A DNA stretch of 64,000 nucleotides from CAWGYT01 sp963826795. Its GTDB lineage: Bacteria; Planctomycetota; Planctomycetia; Pirellulales; Pirellulaceae. Each line of letters starts with the position of its first letter. Position 1 is the first letter of the stretch. The stretch is from contig CAWGYT010000015.1 of the NCBI GenBank assembly GCA_963826795.1, positions 62,001-126,000 of the forward strand, read 5' to 3'. Below are positions 29,756-37,820 of the stretch, in pieces. The notes under the pieces were generated by a model. The model saw nothing but the letters and a program-made list of their open reading frames with translations. It was not told the DNA's origin and did no database searches. Both the position numbers and the translations under genes were made by a program.

Positions 29756-31893
29756 ACAGAACAACTCACGCGACTTGGATGGCCATGGGAGGATTGCTCG
29801 GCAGCGTCTGCCTCCTCGCAAGTCAGAACCTCTGGGCAGGGCCGTATGCGGACGCGGTCTTGAACGACAACCCAGTTGCTTACTATCGATTTGCGGAGAC
29901 CAGTCCCGGCGACGTCTCGCTGAATTCAGGTCTGCTAGGACAGCTGGACGAGGGAAATGGGACCTACAGCGGCGGCGCGCTGCTGGGTGAGCCGTCGCTG
30001 GTCGTGGGAGAGTCCAGCGGGTCGCTGAAAGCGGCTCCCGGCAGCGGCATGCAGACCGAAGAATTCGATAAGTTCTCCGACGTGGCAGGGTTTGGGGGAA
30101 CGGGTTTTAGCGTCGAGTTCTGGACGGCCTTGGAACAGACTCCGTCGGGCTTTTCCAATCTGGTCGGTGACGGGGTTGGCGGGCTTAACTTCAACCTGAT
30201 GGTTTACACAGGGGCCTCAGGCTTTATCCGCCCGCACATGCAGACGGAGGAACTGAGCTACGCGTCGTTAGACAGTGAGCGGCTTCTCGCCCCAGGTGAG
30301 GTCGTCCATGTCGTGTCCACCTGGGATGCCAGCTCAGGCGATATGCTGCTTTACCTGGACGGCGAAGAGGCCTTCACCGTCAATCAGGTCGGGACGCTTC
30401 CCAACGACGGAACGCCGGCCAACGTCTTTAATCCCATCTACGTGGGGCAAGATGGACGCGAGCCGAGTCCCCGTGCGTGGCTCGACGAAGTCGCGATTTA
30501 CAACTATCCCCTGACTCCGAGTCAGATCGGCAATCACTACAGTCTGGGACAGGGGGCGCCGTCGCCGTTGCCCGAGCCGCCGGTGCCTTTTCCCGATCCG
30601 GGTAATCTGCCGGGACTGCCTGCCGGGTTGGTCACCTACGTCGACTTTGATGAGAGCGACGGCCCGGGACAAGGCGGCGCGTTGGACTTCGCCTACGATC
30701 GGCAGGGCAGCAATGACGGGCGTTTCCAAGGGAACGCAGTTCGCACGACGGGACTGGTCGGCGTCGGCGCGGCCTCGTTCGACAACACGCCCGGGACCGC
30801 CGTTGCTTTAGGCCCCGGCGTCGACAACAGCTTTTCGACGGTCGACGGAATCACGGTGGAGGCCTTGATTCAGACCGAATGGAGTGGGAACGCGGGAGAC
30901 TATGACGAGATCTTTCGCAAGGAGGACGGCGGGAACCGCATCTTGTTTTCGTTCCAGAATGACACGAACAATGGCGGTGCGAATCCGCCCGTCGATGCCG
31001 GCCCCGTTCTTTCGTTCGGCCTGAATACGGGCGGATACCAGGAACTCGACATGCCGCTGAACGTCGACTTGAGCGAATTGGACGGGGGCTTGGCCGACAG
31101 CGGAACCATTTGGCTTTTGCTGCCGCCCGACGTCACGCTGGGTCCCAATGATGTCGTGCTGAACGATGGTGCCACGCATCATGCCGTCGCGACCTATGAC
31201 GCCGAGTCCGGCGAAAAGGCAATCTTCATTGACGGGCAGAAGCGGTGGAGCTTTGAACTTGACGGAATCGAAATCGTCAGTGGCGGCGGTGCGACCGCCT
31301 ATATCGGCAGCGTCAATGGCGGTGAGAACTTCACGGGCGTAATCGACGAATTCGCCTTTTGGGATCGCGCCCTGAGCGCTGAAGAGATCGCCGCTCATTA
31401 CGCAAACGTCATCCAGGGCGGGAACTACTTCGGAGTCGACGCCTTGCCTGGCGATTACAATCGCGACGGAGTGGTCGACACCGCCGACATCGACCTGCAA
31501 GCGGTGGCCATGACGACACCGAACGAGAATCTCGCGACGTTCGACGAGAACGGGGACGGGACCATCAATGATGCCGATCGGATCGTCTGGGTTCAGGATC
31601 ACGCCAAGACGTGGTTCGGCGACGCCAACTTCGACGGTGTATTCAGCACGGATGACCTGGTCGCGGTGTTTGCCGCAGGCAAATACGAGACCGGAAATAT
31701 GGCGGTCTGGGCGGAAGGGGATTGGACGGGCGACATGGTCTTTGACAGCGGCGACTTGGTGGCTGCCTTCTCAGACGGCGGTTTCGAGCTAGGGCCGCGC
31801 GGGGCGGTGCAGGCCGTTCCCGAACCGGCCAGCGCCTGGCTGGGGCTCGCCGCCGCCGGACTGTTTGGACTCGTTCGCCGGCGTCATGGATAG
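29752..31893 (+). CDS. LamG-domain PEP-CTERM protein with dockerin-like repeats
   Basis: A 713-aa exported protein whose ATG overlaps the stop of the preceding frame by four bases. A signal peptide is present (MNRTTHATWMAMGGLLGSVC). Two LamG/concanavalin A-like domains follow (about 30-270, starting NPVAYYRFAETSPGD, and about 290-560), then a double dockerin-like Ca-binding stretch (DYNRDGVVDTADIDL, GDANFDGVFSTDDLVAVF). The C-terminus is a PEP-CTERM sorting signal: VPEPASAWLGLAAAGLFGLV, then RRRHG. PEP-CTERM proteins are cut and anchored by an exosortase system and are often tied to exopolysaccharide. It is probably co-expressed with, and may bind the same sugars as, the CotH protein. Confidence 0.9.
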   Translation: MNRTTHATWMAMGGLLGSVCLLASQNLWAGPYADAVLNDNPVAYYRFAETSPGDVSLNSGLLGQLDEGNGTYSGGALLGEPSLVVGESSGSLKAAPGSGMQTEEFDKFSDVAGFGGTGFSVEFWTALEQTPSGFSNLVGDGVGGLNFNLMVYTGASGFIRPHMQTEELSYASLDSERLLAPGEVVHVVSTWDASSGDMLLYLDGEEAFTVNQVGTLPNDGTPANVFNPIYVGQDGREPSPRAWLDEVAIYNYPLTPSQIGNHYSLGQGAPSPLPEPPVPFPDPGNLPGLPAGLVTYVDFDESDGPGQGGALDFAYDRQGSNDGRFQGNAVRTTGLVGVGAASFDNTPGTAVALGPGVDNSFSTVDGITVEALIQTEWSGNAGDYDEIFRKEDGGNRILFSFQNDTNNGGANPPVDAGPVLSFGLNTGGYQELDMPLNVDLSELDGGLADSGTIWLLLPPDVTLGPNDVVLNDGATHHAVATYDAESGEKAIFIDGQKRWSFELDGIEIVSGGGATAYIGSVNGGENFTGVIDEFAFWDRALSAEEIAAHYANVIQGGNYFGVDALPGDYNRDGVVDTADIDLQAVAMTTPNENLATFDENGDGTINDADRIVWVQDHAKTWFGDANFDGVFSTDDLVAVFAAGKYETGNMAVWAEGDWTGDMVFDSGDLVAAFSDGGFELGPRGAVQAVPEPASAWLGLAAAGLFGLVRRRHG

Positions 31894-32223
31894 ACTCGTG
31901 GTCCGCCTGGGAGCGATGACCGCGGAAATCCGTCTCGACGCCCTTTTCCTACGGCGGGAAAGGGCGAAGTGGCAACCGTTGGGAAAAGGGGGCGTTGGGA
32001 AAAGGGGTCAGGTCCCAAAAGTGCGAAGCACCCGGAGGGCCGTTCCGGCTTTTGGGACCTGACCCCTTTTCCCAACGTGGCGAACTCGTAGTGACAAAGC
32101 CGCAGGCTGGGTCAAAAATAAGGTCAGAGGGGAAAACGTCGACGAGGGAATCGATCGACCGGGCATGGATCACCTCGCCGGTTGGCCCCGCCGGCCACAC
32201 CGTTCACTCGCGAGGGCATCCCG
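31894..32223. other. Intergenic region with hairpins
   Basis: Contains a small hairpin (CGCCCTTT at 31939-31946 pairing with AAAGGGCG at 31959-31966) that may end transcription from the gene before, then the large inverted repeat listed separately. No gene was seen. Confidence 0.5.
31993..32077. repeat. Perfect 29-bp inverted repeat with GGGGTCAGGTCCC core
   Basis: The left arm 31993-32021 and right arm 32049-32077 are exact reverse complements over 29 bases around a 27-base loop. The core GGGGTCAGGTCCCAAAAG is like short palindromic repeats that accompany REP-associated tyrosine (Y1/RAYT) transposases in many environmental genomes. The start of the left arm is also duplicated directly upstream (CGTTGGGAAAAGGG at 31977). 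No transposase is adjacent, so this would be a non-autonomous copy. Confidence 0.75.
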
Positions 32224-33144
32224 ATGCGTCGATTCGTCTTGTTTCTCCGACTTTCCTTGCTGGCTCTCGTGTTACTGAGTCTCTTCGGTCGATTTCCCGT
32301 CGGAACGCTGTTGGCGGACGACCCTGTTTTTTCGGGTCCACAGGTCGGCGAGCCACTGACGCCGTTCGCCGTTCGTGGCGTTCTGGGAGATGATGCCGGC
32401 AAAGACTTGGATTTCGTCACCCAAGCCAACGGCCAGCCAATCGTGCTGGTCTTTGTGCACGACGTAAATCGCCAATCCGTCAGCATGACGCGAATCCTGA
32501 CGACGTATACCGCCAGCCGCGCCAAGGACGGGCTGACGACGGGAATCATCTTCCTGGATGACGACGCCACCGCCGCCGAGAACATGGTCAAGCGCATCCA
32601 GCACGCGTTGGCTCCGTCCGCACCGGTTGGCGTTTCGACGGTGGGCAGCGAGGGCCCCGGGGCCTACGGGTTGAATCGCAACGTGATGTTGACGATCCTG
32701 GTCGGCAAAGACAACCAGACCACGGCCAACTTTGCCCTCGTCCAGCCAAGCTTGCAGGCTGACCTGCCTAAGGTCCTCGAGGCCGTAGTGCAGGTTGCCG
32801 GGGGGAAAGCGCCGCGGCTGGACGAGCTTCCGGGCGTGGGCCCGATGATGCAGCGCCAAAGCGGCGCGGGCCCCGATGCCAATCTGCGGGCCCTGATCCG
32901 GCCCGTGATCCAAAAAGAGATCTCACCCGAACAAGTCGATCGCGCGGCTCAGGCTGTCGAGACGTACCTGGAAACCCACGCCGAAGCACGCCAGGAAGTG
33001 GGTCGGATCGCCACGACGATTATCGATAACGGCAAGCTCGCCAACTACGGGACTCCTCGAGCGCAGGAGTATCTGCAGAAGTGGGCTCGCGTTTACGGGG
33101 TCGCGCGTCAAGTCGAGCCAACCGAGGAGGGCGACAGCCCGTGA
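32224..33144 (+). CDS. Exported thioredoxin-fold-like protein of unknown function
   Basis: A 306-aa protein with a strong signal peptide (MRRFVLFLRLSLLALVLLSL). I chose the ATG at 32224. The segment after the signal (VGEPLTPFAVRGVLGDDAGK, then PIVLVFVHDVNRQSVSMTRI) has the start of a thioredoxin/peroxiredoxin-like fold, but no CxxC is present. The C-terminal part is helical and rich in Gln/Glu. The next gene starts at a GTG that overlaps this stop (GTGA), so this is the first gene of an apparent operon with a cytochrome, a DUF1501 protein and a WD40 protein. Function is not known; a role in assembly or redox support of the cytochrome is a guess. Confidence 0.75.
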   Translation: MRRFVLFLRLSLLALVLLSLFGRFPVGTLLADDPVFSGPQVGEPLTPFAVRGVLGDDAGKDLDFVTQANGQPIVLVFVHDVNRQSVSMTRILTTYTASRAKDGLTTGIIFLDDDATAAENMVKRIQHALAPSAPVGVSTVGSEGPGAYGLNRNVMLTILVGKDNQTTANFALVQPSLQADLPKVLEAVVQVAGGKAPRLDELPGVGPMMQRQSGAGPDANLRALIRPVIQKEISPEQVDRAAQAVETYLETHAEARQEVGRIATTIIDNGKLANYGTPRAQEYLQKWARVYGVARQVEPTEEGDSP

Positions 33145-33515
33145 TCGCCGCATCGTTTTGCCTGGCGACCGCCCTGCTGACCGGGACGCCCGAATCGATT
33201 CACTTCGATACGGAAGTCATCCCGGTACTGACCAAGTCAGGCTGCAACGCGGGCGCCTGCCACGGCGCGGCGGCCGGCAGAGGAGGGTTCCATCTTTCGT
33301 TGCTGGGCGGCGATCCGGCCTTCGATTATGAAGCGATCGTCGAAGAATTTGAAGGTCGACGCGTCAATCTCGTGCGGCCCGAGCAAAGCCTGCTAGTGGC
33401 GAAACCGAGCGGCCAGCTCGAACACGGCGGTGACGTGGCTCTCGACGAAGCCGGCGCGGAGCGATTGGTCGCTTGGATCGCGGCGGGAGCCGAACGAGGC
33501 GCCCGCGCGGTTTGA
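33141..33515 (+). CDS. N-terminal haem-like part of a split DUF1549 cytochrome
   Basis: Starts at a GTG overlapping the previous stop. It has a short hydrophobic leader (VIAASFCLATALLTG), then the PSCyt1-like haem region with an unusual CNAGACHG site (C-x4-CH rather than C-x2-CH), followed by GGFHLSLLGGDPAFDYEAIV. This spacing is seen in a planctomycete subfamily that reads GCNxGxCHG. The frame ends at a TGA right after AAGAERGA. One missing base near 33505 joins it to the long frame 33473-35272 (RPRGLTHFEVSP), so the two are parts of a single gene. Confidence 0.8.
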   Translation: MIAASFCLATALLTGTPESIHFDTEVIPVLTKSGCNAGACHGAAAGRGGFHLSLLGGDPAFDYEAIVEEFEGRRVNLVRPEQSLLVAKPSGQLEHGGDVALDEAGAERLVAWIAAGAERGARAV

Positions 33516-35272
33516 CGCACTTTGAAGTCTCCCCCCTGCGCGAGGTCATCGATCGCGACAGCTCCGGGCCGGAACCCCCGCGGCTTCCCTTGCGGGCGTT
33601 CGCGAGTTTCGACCACGGGCCACAGGAAGAGGTGACCGCTTGGACCGTCTTCCGATCGGCAGATCCGGGCGCCGTGGAAATCAACGCGGCTCAGGCGTCG
33701 TCTCCCGTCGCCATCCTTCACCGTCCAGGTCAGCACGTCGTGATCGCTCGCTTCCTCGATCGTGCGGTCCCGCTGCAATTGGTCTTTCCGATGTCGAGCG
33801 CGACGGTTGATCTGAGCGGCGAGCCACGCGCGAACTTCATCGATGACGAAGTTCTACGGACGCTGGAGACCCTTGGTTTACCCGTCTCGCCACAAGCCGA
33901 CGATGCGACGTTTCTCAGGCGAATCTGTTTAGATTTGACGGGCACCCTTCCCTCCCCGACCGACGTGGCGGGGTTTCTCGCAGACCCATCGCCCGACAAA
34001 CGCGCGGAATGCGTCGAGCGGCTGCTATCCAGCGACGAATTCGCCGACTATTGGACGTTGCGATTCGCGCGCCTGCTGCGAATTCACTCCCTCCCCAACG
34101 ATGAGATCGGCGTGCGCGTCTACACCGCCTGGTTGCGTGATGCAATCGACCGCGCCGTTCCGCTCGATGAGCTCACACGCCAATTGTTGACCGCGACCGG
34201 GGACACGCATGAGGTCGGACCGGCCAATTTTTCACGCATGGCAAAGGATGCTCGGGACCAAGCGGAACGAGTGAGCGAGGCGTTTCTGGGCGTGCGTCTG
34301 CAATGCGCAAATTGTCACAACCATCCGCTCGACCGATGGACGCAGGATGACTACCACGGCTTGGCTGCTATTTTCGCGAGGATCGAGCGCGGCCGCGAAG
34401 TCCGACTGCTGGCACGCGGCGACGTGACGAATTTGCGGACGAACCAGCCTGCACGCCCTCGGATTCCGGGTACCCGTTACCTGCCCCCCGACCAAGACGG
34501 GCGAGTGGCACTTGCCGAGTGGCTCACCGGATCCGACAACCGTATGTTCGCCCGCGCGATGGTGAATCGGTTGTGGCAAGCCCTGTTCGGCCGTGGACTG
34601 GTTGAACCCGTGGATGACTTGCGAAACACGAATCCGGCCACGCATCCCGGACTGCTCACGCGATTGGCGGATGATTTCGTTCAGCACGGTTACGATCTCC
34701 GTCACACGTTACGTTTGATGGCGTCAAGTCATACCTATGGGAGAAGCCATCAAACGTTGGATGGGAACGCTCACGACGAGGCGTATTACTCGCATGCCGC
34801 CTGGCGGCCACTGGAGCCCGAGGTGTTGGCCGATGCGATCGCGGAGGTCACGGGAGTCAGCGACACGTATGGCAACCTGCCCGCGGGAACACGAGCCATC
34901 ACGGTGGTCGATCCCCTCACGCCCGCGCCGTCGCTCGACATCCTGGGACGCTGTTCCGGCCGAGCCGACTGCGCCCCGGCGGCCGTTGCGATCGGACTTC
35001 CAGGAACGCTGCACCTGATGAACGGCGAGCTGATCAACGCGAAGATCTCGGCTGAGAACTCGCGACTGCACCGCGCACTGCGTAGCGGCGACAGCGTCGC
35101 CCAAATCGTTAGCGAGTTCTACGTGCGGGCACTGGGTCGTCCGCCGCGTGAGGCCGAACGAAACACTTGGCGGGATCAATTGCAGCAGCTCGACGGGCCG
35201 GAACGAACCCAGATCCTGGAAGACTTTGTGTGGAGCCTGATGAATTGCCGCGAATTTGTGACCAACCACTGA
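33473..35272 (+). CDS. DUF1549/DUF1553 cytochrome-family protein (main part)
   Basis: The second part of the split gene above; the true start is at 33141, and the open frame at 33473 is only where this phase becomes open. It carries DUF1549 (ATFLRRICLDLTGTLPSPTD; YWTLRFARLLRIHS), a CANCHNHPLD haem-like motif, and DUF1553 (RVALAEWLTGSDNRMFARAM; NRLWQALFGRGLVEPVDDLR). It is shorter than the paralogue at 20368-23373 and lacks the discoidin insert. It is followed 12 bases later by a DUF1501 gene, its usual partner. A single-base loss near 33505 should be checked, since repair gives one gene of about 2130 bases. Confidence 0.9.
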   Translation: MDRGGSRTRRPRGLTHFEVSPLREVIDRDSSGPEPPRLPLRAFASFDHGPQEEVTAWTVFRSADPGAVEINAAQASSPVAILHRPGQHVVIARFLDRAVPLQLVFPMSSATVDLSGEPRANFIDDEVLRTLETLGLPVSPQADDATFLRRICLDLTGTLPSPTDVAGFLADPSPDKRAECVERLLSSDEFADYWTLRFARLLRIHSLPNDEIGVRVYTAWLRDAIDRAVPLDELTRQLLTATGDTHEVGPANFSRMAKDARDQAERVSEAFLGVRLQCANCHNHPLDRWTQDDYHGLAAIFARIERGREVRLLARGDVTNLRTNQPARPRIPGTRYLPPDQDGRVALAEWLTGSDNRMFARAMVNRLWQALFGRGLVEPVDDLRNTNPATHPGLLTRLADDFVQHGYDLRHTLRLMASSHTYGRSHQTLDGNAHDEAYYSHAAWRPLEPEVLADAIAEVTGVSDTYGNLPAGTRAITVVDPLTPAPSLDILGRCSGRADCAPAAVAIGLPGTLHLMNGELINAKISAENSRLHRALRSGDSVAQIVSEFYVRALGRPPREAERNTWRDQLQQLDGPERTQILEDFVWSLMNCREFVTNH

Positions 35273-35284
35273 AAGGCGGCCACC

Positions 35285-36613
35285 GTGAATCACTCGGCAC
35301 ACAACCGAAAAAACTGCAAGGGCGTTTCACGTCGCGATCTGATTCAGATCGGTTGCCTGACCGCCTTGGGTTGGGGCTTGGCCGATTCGCTCCGCAGTCG
35401 AGCACTCGCCCGCGACGTGCCCGAACCGCGCGCGAAATCCTGCATTCTGATCTGGCTGGATGGTGGTCCAAGCCATCTGGATACATTTGACATTAAGCCC
35501 GATGTCCCCAGCGAGGTTCGCGGTCCTTTTCGACCCATTTCGACTAACGTGCCGGGAATCCAGATCTGTGAGCACATGCCGCGGATCGCGGAAATCGCAG
35601 ATCGGCTGTCGATTATTCGCTCGATGACTTCGCCCCTCGGCGAGCACGGCATCGCCAATCACTACCTGTTGACGGGCTACCGTCCGTCGCCCGTGCTGGC
35701 GTATCCCAGTTTCGGCGCGGTTGTCGCGCAGCAGCGTGGCGGCCGGCACGTCCTGCCGCCCAACGTGGCGATTCCGGATTTCCCCGCACAGGCCGGGGCG
35801 GGTTTTCTGGGACCGACCTACCAACCGTTCGCCACCGGAGGCGATCCAGCCCAGCCCGGCTTTCGCGTCCGAGACCTGGATTTCTATCCCCGCGTCGACA
35901 CCGCCCGAATGCAGCGGCGGCGGCGGTTTCTGGATCAATTCGAGCAGCTTCAGCGAGCAGGTTCCCCCCTCGATTTGGCGGACGATTCCGAATTCGAGCA
36001 GGCCTATCGACTGGTCACTTCGAACGAGGCGAAGCGGGCCTTTCGTCTGGACGAGGAAGCGGACTCCGTTCGCGCTCGCTACGGTTCACGTGCGATCGGC
36101 CAAAGCTGCCTGCTCGCCCGCCGACTCGTCGAGCGAGGCGTGTCGTTCGTCACCGTGCACAATCCGGGCTGGGACACGCACGAGGGCTTGGCCCTGCAGT
36201 TGCGTGACGGCTACCAGGGCGCGAAGGTCGGCGTGGGGCTAATCCCGTCGCTGGATCTGGCCTTGTCCGCCTTGATCCGTGATCTGGAAGAACGGGGCTT
36301 GCTCGATCAAACACTCGTCCTGGCCATGGGTGAATTCGGGCACACTCCCAAACTCAATCCGCGCGGCGGTCGCGACCATTGGCCACGCGTGTTTAGTGTC
36401 CTGCTGGCCGGTGGGGGAGTTCCCGGCGGGCAGCTGATTGGGGCCAGTGACCGCACCGGCGAGTCACCCTGGGATCGCCCGGTGACACCCAACGACTTGG
36501 CCCGCACGATTTACACGTTGCTGGGAGTTGATCCTACCCGGGAACTTCAAACGGCGGACGGCCGACCCGTCTCCATCAATCAGGGTGGCGAATTGATCTC
36601 CGAGCTGACGTGA
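35285..36613 (+). CDS. DUF1501 exported protein, second copy
   Basis: A 442-aa DUF1501 protein with GTG start at 35285. A twin-arginine signal is visible early (SRRDLIQIGCLTALGWGL). Family segments: KSCILIWLDGGPSHLDTFDI, RSMTSPLGEHGIANHYLL, RRLVERGVSFVTVHNPGWDT, and MGEFGHTPKLNPRGGRDHW. It follows the DUF1549/DUF1553 gene at 12 bases, so co-translation is likely. It is diverged from the copy at 18690-20225 and shorter, so this is a paralogous module rather than a recent duplication. The two families are thought to act together outside the cytoplasm. Confidence 0.93.
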   Translation: MNHSAHNRKNCKGVSRRDLIQIGCLTALGWGLADSLRSRALARDVPEPRAKSCILIWLDGGPSHLDTFDIKPDVPSEVRGPFRPISTNVPGIQICEHMPRIAEIADRLSIIRSMTSPLGEHGIANHYLLTGYRPSPVLAYPSFGAVVAQQRGGRHVLPPNVAIPDFPAQAGAGFLGPTYQPFATGGDPAQPGFRVRDLDFYPRVDTARMQRRRRFLDQFEQLQRAGSPLDLADDSEFEQAYRLVTSNEAKRAFRLDEEADSVRARYGSRAIGQSCLLARRLVERGVSFVTVHNPGWDTHEGLALQLRDGYQGAKVGVGLIPSLDLALSALIRDLEERGLLDQTLVLAMGEFGHTPKLNPRGGRDHWPRVFSVLLAGGGVPGGQLIGASDRTGESPWDRPVTPNDLARTIYTLLGVDPTRELQTADGRPVSINQGGELISELT

Positions 36614-36691
36614 ACGTTCCGGTTCTTGCCGGCCACGAGCCAAACGAAACCGAACACGCCCCTACCCTTTGATCCAAACCTCCAGCCTCCG

Positions 36692-37648
36692 ATGCCAACA
36701 CGCCGTCACCCACTTATCATCGGGATCCTCTGCCTTAGCCTGGCAACGGCATCGAATGCCGCACCGCCGACCGCGCCCCCCGTGACCGCGGTGACATTTT
36801 CACCGGATGGTCAATTGGCATTGGTTGGCTCGCAGGCCGGCATCGTGATCTATGCATGGCCGGACATGCAAGTCACGCGGACGCTCGCCACCGAATTGAG
36901 CCACGTGCATGATCTGGCCTTCTCCCCCGACGGAAAGACGCTCTTGGCCGCAGGTGGCTTGCCCGCCGAAGAAGGCGTCGTCGAAATCTGGGATTGGGAC
37001 CAGGGCGAGCGGCGGGCGCGACGCAACGACCACGACGACCTGGTCTACGGCGTCGCGTGGCGCGCGGACGGCCGACAATGGGCGACCGCCAGTTGGGACG
37101 GAACCTGTCACGTTTACGATGCGTCGAACCACGCTCGGCTGCAGACCTACGAGGGACACTCCCGCCCGGTGCTGGCCATCTGCTATCTGCCGGGCCAATC
37201 ACTCGTCGTCTCCGCCGGAGTGGATCAGACCGTGCAAGTGTGGGACCCGAATACGGGCCAGTTGGTCCGCAAACTCAACAATCATGTCGCGACCGTGCAT
37301 CAACTGGTCGTGCGACCAAACTCGCAACCCGCTGCGATTCCCGTGCTGGCATCGGTGAGTGACGATCAAACGGTGCGCATCTGGCAGCCCACGATCGGGC
37401 GATTGCTGCGGTTCAAGCGGTTTCCGGCCGCACCCCGTTCGCTGGTCTGGTCCCCCAGCGGCGACCAGCTTGTGGTCGGGTGCGTCGATGGCCACCTCCG
37501 CACATTCACCGTGGACACACTCGAGATTCGTCAAGACGAAGCGATATTTCCGGGCCCCATCTACGCGCTCGCATCACCGATGGGTTCGCGGCAAGTCCTG
37601 GCGGCCGGATCGCACGGAATGGCGGTTCGAGTCACGCCGGGCGAGTGA
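36692..37648 (+). CDS. Exported WD40-repeat protein
   Basis: A 318-aa protein with a signal peptide (MPTRRHPLIIGILCLSLATA). I chose the ATG at 36692 because the open frame from 36626 adds an unlikely Pro-rich leader. Six or seven WD40 repeats follow, with typical GH...WD spacing: VTAVTFSPDGQLALVGS, HVHDLAFSPDGKTLLAAG, DDLVYGVAWRADGRQWATAS, SRPVLAICYLPGQSLVVSAG, and SDDQTVRIWQPTIGR. It should form a beta-propeller that holds partner proteins. Last gene of the 32224-37648 operon; WD40 proteins often accompany planctomycete cytochrome/DUF1501 modules. Confidence 0.88.
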   Translation: MPTRRHPLIIGILCLSLATASNAAPPTAPPVTAVTFSPDGQLALVGSQAGIVIYAWPDMQVTRTLATELSHVHDLAFSPDGKTLLAAGGLPAEEGVVEIWDWDQGERRARRNDHDDLVYGVAWRADGRQWATASWDGTCHVYDASNHARLQTYEGHSRPVLAICYLPGQSLVVSAGVDQTVQVWDPNTGQLVRKLNNHVATVHQLVVRPNSQPAAIPVLASVSDDQTVRIWQPTIGRLLRFKRFPAAPRSLVWSPSGDQLVVGCVDGHLRTFTVDTLEIRQDEAIFPGPIYALASPMGSRQVLAAGSHGMAVRVTPGE

Positions 37649-37748
37649 GTCAAGTCGCTGGCTCGCTGAATCGCGTGACGTTTCGCAACATGTGGCGGAT
37701 CGAGTCGGGGCCTAACCGCATCGAAGAACTGCGCCCATCGCGCAACGG

Positions 37749-37782
37749 AAAGGCCTGCCAGGCAGGTCCCGGCAGGCCTTTT
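37749..37782. terminator. Bidirectional terminator hairpin
   Basis: An 11-bp perfect stem, AAAGGCCTGCC (37749-37759) with GGCAGGCCTTT (37771-37781), around an 11-base loop and followed by TTTT-type ends. It sits between the convergent WD40 gene and the HMA-lipoprotein gene and could end transcription from both. Confidence 0.8.
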
Positions 37783-37820
37783 CGAAAGCAGTTGAGAATT
37801 TTTCGCCCGAGTCCTGTCGG

